DNA of 64,000 nt from Asterias amurensis (lineage: Eukaryota; Echinodermata; Asteroidea; Forcipulatida; Asteriidae), in assembly GCF_032118995.1 (NCBI RefSeq), contig NC_092663.1, forward strand, positions 5,022,001-5,086,000, given 5' to 3'. The position numbers and the translations under genes were made by a program. Shown here in pieces: positions 34,335-45,111 of the stretch (positions are counted from its first letter, which is position 1; every line of letters starts with the position of its first letter). Below the pieces are notes generated by a model. It was not told the origin of the DNA. It did not search any database and saw only the letters and a list, made by a program, of their open reading frames with translations.

Positions 34335-34585
34335 TTTTGACATGTTTGAGCCTTAAGCGTAGCCCCACTTGTTGTGTGGCCAAGGCTAGCTGAATCCTCA
34401 GCTAAATGTAGCCCACTTGGCCACTGGCCACACAAGTGGGACTACTGCCCAGCAATTGAAGCTGCTTGCATCAATTGATTGATGTTGCAAATGATATATT
34501 TCGTTTCATTTTCATATTTCGTTTCATTTTCACTTTCAGGTTAAAACATTGAAAGGACCCTATAAATAAAATCCACCAACCCACC

Positions 34586-37500
34586 ATGGCCAACTGTAAG
34601 ACAGCAGTCAGCATTCTGCAGGAGCATTGTGCTCAATTAGGAATGACACCCATTTACAACACAATCAGCCAAGAGGGTCTCTCCCACCAACCTAAATTCA
34701 CCATAAGCTGCACTGCTGGGCCTACTGTTGGAACAGGTAGGTTGCCTTTTGTGTGTACATTCACTCATCATGGTGTCTCATGAGCTTAGCACTCTTCTTC
34801 TTCCTTTCTAATTCTAGTGCAGCCTTTATGATTGAATATAGTCGCACTGCCAGGCATAGCTTGAGTTTAGTGCTCTTAACCGCTCGCTCGGACACGACAC
34901 TTAGACATTCTATCGTGTGCAACAACGAACCAAATGTCGAGGTTTAGTCCAACAGCCATGGTGTCACAATTGGGTCACAGCTGGCCAGACCAACGATGCA
35001 TTAAGCTTAACGGTTCTTGTATTAAGCTCAACAGTTGATTTTGAAAATGTTACACTACATACTGGTTTACTGTTTGTAGTCTTTTTGAAAGCAATTGTTC
35101 AAATCAAGAATTTGCTTAATTCTTAACAGGTGATGGTGTGAGTAAGAAGTGCGCAAAACAAGCTGCAGCAGAAGCAGTTCTTCAACAATGGGAAGTAGAG
35201 ATTCCAAAGATTGATAGCGCAAAAGCAGAATCGTAAGTACTGCATCCAAAACCAAGTCCGTTTCTGAGACTTTAGGAGTGGAGTAGAAGGTCACATAATT
35301 CAAAAGCAATCTGACATTCATGTGATGTAACTCCTACAGTCATTCAAGATAATATGCGAAGTACAATGTACAATGCATGCGCACACCACCAGAAAAAAAA
35401 AATGATGTAACACACTGTGTCACTCAACAGAGAACAACAAAGCCTGGACTTTCTACTCTATTCCAAGGGCACCAAGGCAATGACCAGGGGGCACGGAGGC
35501 AATCACCTTTGTTGCCTTTGTGAAGTGTCAGGGTCGATTTCACAAAGAGTTAGGACTATAGTAGTTAAAGTCCTAGGATATTTAAAAAAAAAGTATGGCT
35601 AGTCCCTAAGTTAGGATGAGTAACTCAGGATGAGTTACTCATCCTAACTCAAGATCAAACTAGTCTTAATTCTTTGTTAAATCCACCCCAGGGTTGTATT
35701 TGACCTACTGACCAGGAACTACTGTAATCAACAGAACTGAAGATATTAATAGCTCCATGTTTCATGATTATTTCCCTCCCAGTGCAGACAACCACAATCC
35801 TGTAGGAGAGCTGCAGGAGTTGGTGGCCTTCCTAGGCTTAGGAACTTATCAACAGAACTGAAGATATTAAATATCTCCATGTTTCATGATTATTTTCCCT
35901 CCCAGTGTAGACAACCACAATCCTGTAGGAGAGCTGCAGGAGTTGTTAGTGACCTTCCTAGGCTTAGGAACTAATCAACAGAACTGAAGATATTAAATAT
36001 CTCCATGTTTCATGATTATTTTCCCTCCCAGTGTAGACAACCACAATCCTGTAGGAGAGCTGCAGGAGTTAGTGACCTTCTTAGGCTGGAGGAAACCCGA
36101 GTACAATGAGATTGAGGAGACTGGCCCGCCCCATGACAGAAGCTTTGTAGTATCTGTCACTGTAGGAAAGTTTGAGGAGAAAGGTACGTAAGACAGTGGA
36201 AGTTGAATCAAAGATGTTCCCCTCTGAGAGCGGTTGTAGCTAGACCAACCTGTATAGTCCACAAAGGGCGGCAAGATCAACCAAATGATTCATGTTTGAT
36301 TATGGGGTTATTGTTGCTGCAGTGCAAATTCCGGACATAATGCCAGGTTTCCCGTTCATGTTATGGGGGCCCATGCAATAAGTTGAATGGCCTTTTGACT
36401 GTTTTTTTCTCTGTGACATTTGATACTTCTTATCATTACTGCATCTCAGATCAATGTACAGTGGATAAGATTTCAACGATATTTGTTCTCGGGGAAATCT
36501 CTATGCTGGGATGCACATTGTATTTTGCTCAGAGTGCTGGGCAAACAATTCATATCCTGGCAATATTTTTAGCTGTAAATTACTGTGTTTCTATAGTAAC
36601 TTCAAATAAAGATTCTATAAACAATGACTGCTGTCAATCATAGCTCATTTCTTAAAAGTTATTTTGGTCATAACTTGCACTTTCACCTAGGACATTTCAA
36701 GTTCATGGTGTCTAGTAACAATACAAAAAAACAAGAGAATATGGCCCAGCCAACACCCAGTTTAAAAATAGGGTTGATTTAAAGGGCAGATCATTCTACA
36801 TGTAAACATGTACACGTTAGCAACACCTCATGTTTTTAAATCATGCTCTGTTTAACAGGGACGGATAAAAGCAAGCGTCTTGCTAAACGTTCAGCAGCGA
36901 GGGCCATGCTGGAAACCATCAAAGCACTTCCGCCTGATACCGACCCAGGAATCGAACCAGGAACCACAAAATCAAAGGTAAGGTTGTGCTTACGTTGTAC
37001 ACTCTGCATTGTCTAGATTTTTTAGATATTAGGTGGTGGCAGCAAAAACCATTCCTATTTTGAGAAGAGACAGCAACAAGATTAACAAGCCCTTACAATA
37101 CAAAAGAGGGTGCCATTTATTGGAGATTTTCTTTAGGATACAGTGATTTTGTATTGTTTAAAATACTTTTGTGAATGCACGACTGCTTTCGTCACTGTCT
37201 GTAGCTTGTAATACTGGTTCCTATTTGAGGTTTCAATTTTGGCAGGTTTGATTTTGGTATGTACCCACTTCAACAATGCAATTCCTCAATGTTCATTATT
37301 ACTATCAATCTTTGTTGAAACCCTGCAGTGCAAAATTAAAGCATTTCTTATTTCTTGTAGAAGAAGGCAGCACCAGCATCTTCCAAGACTACAGCTTGTA
37401 CCCTGCAGAACGCCACTGGAGATAACATCACTAGACTCTGCTCTCATCCACTGGACTTCCAAGGTGGGTAAAACGTCTTCTTTTTTCAGTGTTCAAACTT

Positions 37501-40500
37501 TGCCTTTTTTATTTGTAATTTATTGCCTTCATAAAACAATGTTGCTGCAAAGCTGCAAAGCCTGGTGCTGCGAAGCTCATCTTTTTCTTTGGTGACGGTT
37601 TGGGAGGTCATGTTATCATCAGTTAATACTTCTTTCATGGTTGCAGTAAATAACTGCTACAAATGTAGCTTCAATTATTTGAGAAATAGTTTACAGTGTG
37701 TGGGTTTTTTTTTTTTTTTTGGGGGGGGCAACATTGTCTTTAATCTGAGTTGTACATCAAGTGAAACACTTTCAACCAATAACAAGACAGATTCTATTGA
37801 AGAGGTGTTCTGAAGCTACATGAAACCATTTAGAGATTATAAATGGAAACCATCGATGGTTTTGTGTTTTAGGCTTATCTGGATTATATATTTGTTAGAA
37901 GTCTGTGCCACCACAGTACCTGCAGATGGTGAAAGCCGAAAGCAATAAAATTCAGACATTTTGGAAGGGTTCTTTGTTCTACTAGAGCAAGACTGTGGGT
38001 ACAATACATGTACCTTGAGACTGTGGGTACAATACATGTACCTTGCACTTTAATACAGTATGTAGATGTACATGTGCGCATGTACAATGTACCCCTAGAA
38101 GCTGCAGGTTCTTACATACATGTATACAGTGCTTTATCGCACCTAATTATGGGCGTCTCAAAATGCTGAGTATTTTTGTCCTGCACGGTATGTGGAACTA
38201 CTTTTTTGAAGAGTGGTCGGCCTTGGCACAGTGGATATCTCTAGGTCCTAAGTTTGGTGATACATGTAATACCTTAAAAGTACTACATGTACCTTTTAGT
38301 ATCTTAAACTGAAACTGTCAATGTCTTCTCTAAATTGGGTTCTTGGGTTCTTAGAGTCCATGGCTTCACAGCCAGAATAAATGAAATGAAATTAATTGTA
38401 AGACGTATTCCTTGCTCTTGTCCATACGACATTGTAGTAGCATCATGTAATGGCTTACAAGGAGCTGTGGCACATTATGATTTAAATCATCAAGTATTTT
38501 CTGCAATAATTTCCGTGCTCGTCAAATATTTCATTACTTTTCCATGCGCTTTTGGTGGCAGGAGGAATTGACATTGCAGCAAATGCTAACTCCCTAACAT
38601 GCTCTAAAATCATTGATACTCAAACTTCCTTCAACTAAACCATTCCAAGATCTTTTCATCAGCAGGAAATGGCCTTTATTTAATTGGCTAAAAAGACATT
38701 AAAGTTGGTTTCCTTTCTCCTTCTTCTTCTTTCTTTGTATTCATTGTTCAATGTTCCCTGTTTTTATGCTGTTAATCATCCAAGCATGCTAATCGTGTTT
38801 TTTCACTGTCTCAATTTCAAAGCAACACAACTAGATTTAAAGGTGCTTTATGTAAACCCTGCCCCAGCCATATATATTATTTCCTGCGTGCTTTATAGAG
38901 GCTATGCTTAATTATAGTGCATGTGTCTAAATTAAATGGTGTGTATAATATCGAAGTAAAAACTATGTTCACAGATTTGTACAAAATTGCACCTGTTTGG
39001 GTCATATTAAGGCATAAAAGAAAATGTTATGATGGCGTAACGGGCCCCCAAAAATAGGGTAGGTAGGTCGGGGTTTTTTTTCTTCACAGCAACGAAAATG
39101 ACATGTTTTTGAATTGTTTCTAAAAGCCGATAGTAGACTCACAACAAATAGTATATTTTAAAACTCTTTATGACATTTATTTTATCTTTAATAGATTTTT
39201 AATCATTCAATTTCTTCCCTTGATCCAGGGTCGGGCGTATTTTTAGGGTAGGTCGGGTTACGCCAACATAACATTTAAAAATAAATTGTTTATGCCTAAG
39301 GGTGCACTGTGCATGCCTACTGGTCTTTGACAATGGGAGACTTTCAGGACGCTTGGTGGCAGCAGACTTACCAGGTAAAATCCGTTGTCCTCTGGAATGT
39401 GCGCATGCTCAGAACTACGTAAACAATGGAAATTTACCTGGTAAGTCTGCTGCCACCTAGCGTTTCAAAGTCTCCCATTACCAAGGTTGTTACGTGCTTT
39501 TAAATGCATCCAAGAATCATTTAATTTTGCAACCTACATGTACATGTAGCTAATGTTTTTTCCCCTGTCATTGTTGTGATTGGTTGAGAAACTCACATGA
39601 TGTGCACTTTTTTTCCATTGTTGCAATTACCCAAACAGAGTTTGAAAAAGTCTGTAGCACGTTTGCCTTACATACCATATAAATTATATTCAGTATGTTT
39701 GAACAAGTACACGCAAGCTCAGTATTTGATTGGCTACTGTACTCTACCAAAACCAAGTGTATAAGGCAGTGGCAGTCAATTATTTGTCTTACATGTGTAT
39801 CCAATAGTCACAAACTGCATGGTTAGGCCTACTGATTAAACCATACTCAAACGGACCCATCCTTTGTTTTCTATTCTAAGAGAAGTTGTTGACATATGGA
39901 TGAGAGCTTGCTATGCTTTGCTTTGCTTTGTTTTGCTTCAATGCTTTGTTTTTGTTGCTTATTTTTACCGACACCATCTGTCATGCTGCTGTTTTATTTG
40001 CTTTGTACATTGTACTTTGTAGTATACAACAATTTACTGATTCAGGTGCTACACGTACATGCATTGTTTAAAACCATGATGCGTGAGGTGATCTTCTCCC
40101 TGTGCGTTTAATTTTCCTGAGGCAAAGCTCCGAGGGGAAATGGCTCGCCCCAAGGATCCCTAATGGAGTCATACTGTAGTTTTAACTATAGTTTGAGTAT
40201 TAAAGACAATGGACACTATTGGTAATTGTCAAAGATCAGTCTTCTCACTTGGTGTAGCTCAACATATGCATAAAATAACAAACCTGTGCAAATTTGAGCA
40301 CAATTGGTCGTCGAAGTTGCGAGATAATAATGAAAGCAAAAGTACCCTTGTTGCACGAAGTTGTGTGCTTTTAGATGCTTGATTTCAAGTCCTCAAATTC
40401 TAAATCTGAGGTCTCGAATCAAATTTGTGGAAAATTACTTTCTCGAAAACTACATTACCTCAGAGGGAGCCGTTTCTCACAATGTTTTGTACTATCAACC

Positions 40501-41286
40501 TCTCCCCATTACTCGTTACCAAGAGAGGTTTTATGATAATAATTATTTTTAGTAATTACCAATAGTGTCAACTGCCTTAAAGCAGTCAATATTTGTTCTA
40601 TAATATACCCCCAACATTACTTACCTAGGCATCACGAAGTTGCTGTACGCTATAGACTAAAATAGACATCTTGGTAAAACGCGCAGCTGGGTATAGTACC
40701 CTGGTTGTTAACAATGGTTAATGAGATAATACGTTGCCACTGGTGCGCCTTTTTATTAAAACTAAGACATATCATATAACTAATCACAATGCAGAATATT
40801 TATATGGGGTGTTTAAATCACACTCATTGTTGCTATGGATCCACCAATCAGAATCGAATGTTCAATCCTGCTTGAGGATAAAGTTGAAAATGTGAATCTT
40901 GTGAGCATTCTTGTATTGTCAGATTGTGTTCGTTTCCACACCTTTATGTTTTTCCATCAAGAAAAAGAAGTGAGGAACCAACTTTAAGATATTTTGTCAC
41001 TTGAATTCCTTTTTATCCAACATTCCCTCCAGACTCCCAAAGCTGCCATATTCTGCAACTTGTAGCAGAGGAGCAACAGTTTCAGCTCAGATACATTGAG
41101 CTGAAGGAGCGAAGCCTCAAGAACCTTCTTCAATGTCTAGTGGAATTGAAAACGTCCCCCATCGCTGTGTGTCAGGGTACCGGTCAAACTGAGGACGAGG
41201 CTCGTTCCAATGCCGCCCGTAATGCTTTGTATTACATAAAGACAATGGCGTGCAAGCAAAATAATCATGGTACTACTCAATCTTGA
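34586..41286 (+). CDS. TARBP2/PRKRA-like: TARBP2/PRKRA homologue, three dsRBDs (Dicer-partner family)
   Basis: Six coding exons: 34586-34736, 35130-35232, 36032-36183, 36859-36977, 37361-37463 and 41033-41286. GT-AG borders and phases agree; total 293 aa (human PRKRA 313, TARBP2 366). dsRBD1 is at about 4-72 (TAVSILQEHCAQLGMTPIY; SKKCAKQAAAEAVL), dsRBD2 at about 89-158 (NPVGELQELVTFLGWRKPEY; SKRLAKRSAARAML). The third, type-B domain at about 211-281 (LVAEEQQFQLRYIELKE; LVELKTSPIAVCQGTG; AARNALYYIKTMA) is the Dicer-binding/dimerisation domain of TRBP and PACT. Known role: these proteins bind dsRNA and partner Dicer in small-RNA processing. The family has two vertebrate paralogues, so the invertebrate gene should be pre-duplication. 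The 3' end of the intron before exon 3 and the start of exon 3 are tandemly triplicated; only the last copy continues into the full exon. I saw no AATAAA within 2 kb after the stop, only ATTAAA near 42098. Confidence 0.94.
35530..35693. mobile_element. ~160-bp MITE just upstream of the exon triplication
   Basis: GGGTCGATTTCACAAAGAGT and TTCTTTGTTAAATCCACCCC ends, with a GATGAGTAACTC / GAGTTACTCATC palindrome inside. It ends about 20 bp before the region copied three times. Confidence 0.8.
35716..36090 (+). repeat. Tandem triplication of intron end plus start of the dsRBD2 exon
   Basis: Three copies, spaced 123 and 126 bp, each contain an ATCAACAGAACTGAAGATAT stretch, a TTTCCCTCCCAG splice acceptor and ~60 bp of dsRBD2 coding sequence (VDNHNPVGELQEL). 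Coding parts would start at 35783, 35906 and 36032. Only the third continues into the complete exon and donor. Entering copy 1 or 2 in frame reaches a TGA within ~27 codons. The copies differ by a few substitutions and one 3-bp insertion, so the event is fairly young. Confidence 0.93.
37989..38045 (+). repeat. 27-bp tandem duplication
   Basis: GACTGTGGGTACAATACATG plus TACCTTG occurs twice in a row. Confidence 0.85.
39008..39299. mobile_element. ~290-bp inverted-end element
   Basis: TTAAGGCATAAAAGAAAATG... and ...AAATTGTTTATGCCTAAG ends; inner GTTATGATGGCGTAACGGG pairs imperfectly with CGGGTTACGCCAACATAAC; AGGGTAGGTCGGG occurs on both sides. In the last intron of the TARBP2-like gene. Confidence 0.72.
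39324..39486. mobile_element. ~160-bp foldback MITE
   Basis: GACAATGGGAGACTTTCAGG and GTTTCAAAGTCTCCCATTAC ends; inner GGTGGCAGCAGACTTACCAG pairs exactly with CTGGTAAGTCTGCTGCCACC. The arms carry donor-like GGTAAG sequences. Confidence 0.85.
40200..40580. mobile_element. TTAA-flanked inverted-repeat element in the last intron of the TARBP2-like gene
   Basis: Complete copy of the family at 9718, with TTAA at 40200-40203 and 40577-40580 and the same central hairpin (CCTCAAATTCTAAATCTGAGG). Confidence 0.9.
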
Positions 41287-41416
41287 TTTTTTTTACAATA
41301 ATTTATTTTTTAGTCCTAATTGCTACAACCACTTTACTATTTTTTTATGATCCAGATTTGTCTTTGTTCATCTAGTAAGTCATGAAAGTTAATTCAAATT
41401 AATGATGTAACTTTGT

Positions 41417-41622
41417 GGGGTGTCTTGGCAGAGCAGTTTAGGGCGGTGGACTTAAGTTTTGTACAGAATGTGGGTTTGAATCCTGGCCTGGTAAATTTCG
41501 ACACTTGTGTCCTTGATTGAGCAAGGCACTTTTAATTGCTTCACTCCACCCAGGAGTACAAATGGGTACCGGTGAGAGCTGGGGAGTAACATGCAATGGA
41601 CTGGCACAGAAGTATCTTGTTT
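41417..41622 (+). repeat. tRNA-derived SINE, longest copy
   Basis: A-box-like TGGCAGAGCAGTTTAGGGCG, B box GGTTTGAATCC, then CGACACTTGTGTCCTTGATT, AGCAAGGCACTTTTAATTGC and a GGGTACCGGTGAGAGC tail. Just downstream of the TARBP2-like stop codon. Confidence 0.82.
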
Positions 41623-41876
41623 ATTGTCACAGGGGAAAGTGGACAGGGAAATGTTTATTGTAATATGCCCAAGCAATTTGACCCGCATGGTATAAAGCAA
41701 ATACCAAGAAAATTTCAATAATTTAAACAGAAGGTTTTACAATTGTCCGATTCTTTCTACAGCGATTTGTTTTCAGTTTTCCTCAAACCTGACAAAAAAG
41801 TGTATTTGCTATTTCATGTGAATTTAGATGTTTTTATTCAGGGTGTGTTATACATGTGCGAGTAATTATTATTTGT

Positions 41877-42187
41877 AGGGCTTTTTAAAGGCATATATAC
41901 CTTTGATTTTTGGAACAATTTGATTCTTTGTTCCTATAGATTGAAAAGCATACCATAAAACCAATGTGTGAAAATTCAATTTTGGTGGCATTTTAAAGAT
42001 TATTAACAAAAATGCAGGAAGAATAATCCCTAAAAGGAATACACAATCTTAGAAACGTAACTGACAGTAATGCTTCTCAGATTCAAATTTTTTGGCATTA
42101 AAACTGATACCTTTTTAAAAATCACATTACTTCAAAGTGAAATGTTTCTATAATACGCTTTATACTATTGGAAGCTACCTTTAGACT
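41877..42187. mobile_element. Diverged ~310-bp element (ATATACCTTTGATTTTTGG family)
   Basis: Starts TTTTTAAAGGCATATATACC and ends near GGAAGCTACCTTTA. A fragment with AAATAAACCTTTGATTTCTG is at about 47570-47620. The boundaries are approximate. Confidence 0.5.
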
Positions 42188-42720
42188 TCTAACCCAAAGT
42201 TGTTATTGCCATTAATTTAAACAGTGATTACCCTTCAACCGGATATGAAAGTGTCACATCGAAATCTTTTCTGCTTTTAAAAATCTTTTGTAAAAACAAA
42301 ATGTCGAAAGGATTATTATTAGTGTAATTTTTACCAGAGACAAAACAAAATTGTACCTTGTGGACTTCAAGACATATGTTATGAATGCTGGCACTGAACA
42401 GGAAAATGAATTACATGTGTGATTTTTAATGTGACAGCTGATTAGATACCAAGTTAATGGTTTTATTTGTACAAGTTATTCTGAAAAATAGACACAACTC
42501 AAAGCGACAGAATATGTTTGAAAATTTTTCACATATTTTCTTAAATACAGACAGTGGAATACACTTTTCACTGCAGAACCTACAAGCGTACCTGTATGTA
42601 CACCCTCTGTTAGCGCCGTAACATAAGTCAAAAACACAATGCTTTTGTGTCTGTTGTATTATGAACAAACTGGAAATGTTTTGAAATAGTTTACATGTAG
42701 GCCTTAATGACATGTACTTT

Positions 42721-44068
42721 CCAGGGGCGTCAATCCGTCTTGAAGTGTGGGGGGGGGACATAACATTTACGGCGTGGGGTCCGGGGCCCGCTTTAGGGCC
42801 CCGGCATTTTTTTTAGCCCGTAGATGCTCTCTGGTGCAATCTAGTGAATCTGAGGGGTGATGTTCCCCCTCTCAGATGTTGGAATTAAATGCCTATTTCA
42901 AGCTATGATGCACCTATTCTTGCTATCATGGTTATTGTATCTAAAAAGCAACTCAATTTTAGCTTCGTTATATCAATATTGTTTCTGCATTCTAATGCTC
43001 AGACGGCGTTTCATCCCTATCATCACCAGACCTAAGACACAAGTTTTATGGGGCTAATCTGTCAGAATGGAACAGAACATCTGTAAAGTGTGAGCAGCAG
43101 TATAGAACCTTTTGGGTCGACAGCATCTTCAAGTGCGGATCTATGAACCAAGTTTTAGGGGGTAAACCTGTCAAAGAGTGGGCTCACGAGTGCAAAACCT
43201 TTACGGCATGGGTCCGGGCCCGCTTAAGGGCCCGCGAAAATTTTGCATTCTAGATGCTCTGTGGTGCAATCTTAGGCCAATAAGAGGCATACAGAACGGA
43301 AGAGAACATCTGTAAAATGTGAACAGCAGTATAGAACCTTTTGGGTTGACAGCATCTTCAAGTACGGATCTATGAACCAAGTTTTAGGGGAAAATACTGT
43401 CAAATAGTGAGCACGTGAGTGGGAAACGTTTACGGCATGGGTCCGGGCCCGCTCAAGGGCCCGGGAAAATTTTGTGTTTTTAGATGCTCTGTGGTGCAAT
43501 CTTTAGGCCATTTAGCGGCCAAATGGCAAACGAAACAGAACAATGAGCTGTGTGAATATTTGTGTTCCAGTGCTCCACAGTTCCTCAGTGCAAAACACGA
43601 TTTTCATAATAAAGGTAGTCAAACGACACGGGAAACATTGATACTGTGTCCCCCACCCTTCGAAATTGGGGTGGGGTGGGGTGGGGTGGGGTCGGGTACA
43701 CGTCCCTTCCACTCTTTCAAGGGGGAGGTGCAAATCTGTCAACGATGGAGCATGCGTGTGAGAAGCCTTTACGGCTCGGGGTGTGGGCCCGATTAAGGGC
43801 CCGGGAAAATTTTGCATTTTAGATGCTCTGTGATGCAATCTAGGGCCAATTTAGAGAGGGGATATTGTGTCATCCTTTGCCCACAGGATTAATGCCCATA
43901 TAGGGACACAGGGTTTCGTCTTACACAGTGCAAAACTTGGGCTTCATGATAAAGGTGGTCAAAAAGGTGGGGGGGGGGACATTTTATATTGTGTCCCCCA
44001 CCCTCCAAAAGGTGGGGGGACATGTCCCCCTGCCCCCCCCCCCCCCCCCCCTGATTGACGCCCATGGT
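42721..44068. mobile_element. ~1.35-kb element with inverted GGGGCGTCAATC ends and internal tandem blocks
   Basis: Left end CCAGGGGCGTCAATC, right end GATTGACGCCCATGG. A ~75-bp block with GGGTCCGGGCCCGCT and TAGATGCTCTGTGGTGCAAT recurs near 42766, 43200, 43430 and 43768. A further ~120-bp block (ATCTATGAACCAAGTTTTAG) occurs at about 43082 and 43312 (period 230). Interspersed with G and C homopolymers. No coding sequence. In the candidate intron before the deaminase exon. Confidence 0.75.
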
Positions 44069-45111
44069 ACTTTCTACATGTTTCCTAGATTCATTAATCT
44101 TATTTTAAGGCTTGTTTGGATACAAAGTCAACTGATAATTTATTCGACCTCAACCTTTAAATTAAATCATGTTTAGGTAATCTGTTTAAATAACTGTTAG
44201 TTTATCGCAATAGCTATAAAAGAATCAACTTCACAAAACAGAGTCTTTCCAATGTTTTTGTTTCGTTTCTGGAGTGTGAGCCTATTGTTTTCTTTTACTG
44301 GAACAGGTATGCCATAAAATCTGAGAGCCATTTGGTATTTTAGCTGGGGAAAGAAAATAATTATTGATTTTAATCTGAAAACATAATGATTCTAAGTTCA
44401 TTTCATTACGGTCCTAAAACATCAGAGACTTGGGAAAGGATGGATTGTTTGTTTCCACTTTGTAAGCAAAGTGATTCTAAAGTTCATTCAGTATCAATCG
44501 TCAAACACCAATATAAATTATTTACACCTTGACGGTAATAATTTCGAAAATAGTGCAAAGGATTCGGGTTGAAGTTCGAGTCCTGGCAACCATGAGCAAT
44601 ACGCAACTGCAAAACCTGGCATAGTTACATGTTCAAAGATACACAATGGCGTCCATGTTGTAAGCTTGGTTTATCATTACAGGATAGTTCCATACCAAAA
44701 AAAGAGGCCTGAAAAAACATCCTTTTCCTTTGGCAACTCACTCCTGTTGTCTCCATGTAATTCTTTGTCCAAACTGGACTTTTATTGGATCATGTACAAA
44801 CCTGTAGGGCTGCTGACTGCCCCAGTCAGATTAACTGCTCACCCATTAAGTTCAATGACCCAAAGTAACTCATTGTAGACACACTCACTCACTGAAAAGG
44901 AGTTTTTGTACTTTCTTAGCAGGTAAACATTAATTTGTCATCAAAATCATAGTCAATGCTAAAAGATTATCCCTCACAAACTATGCAAGTAAAGTGTGTA
45001 CATAACTGTCAGAAGAAATGCTTAAAAGGTTATGAAATGATCTCCTGTTACAAGCTCTTATACTCTCACAACTTTATATGCAGTTCCTTATAATTGTTCA
45101 ATTATGTTTAG

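Noticed and set aside
44666-44878. Candidate first exon for the deaminase (ORF with KKRPEKTSFSFGNS)
   Set aside because: Opens on TTG, has no phase-1 donor I can support before the deaminase acceptor, and no similarity to ADAR/ADAD N-termini.
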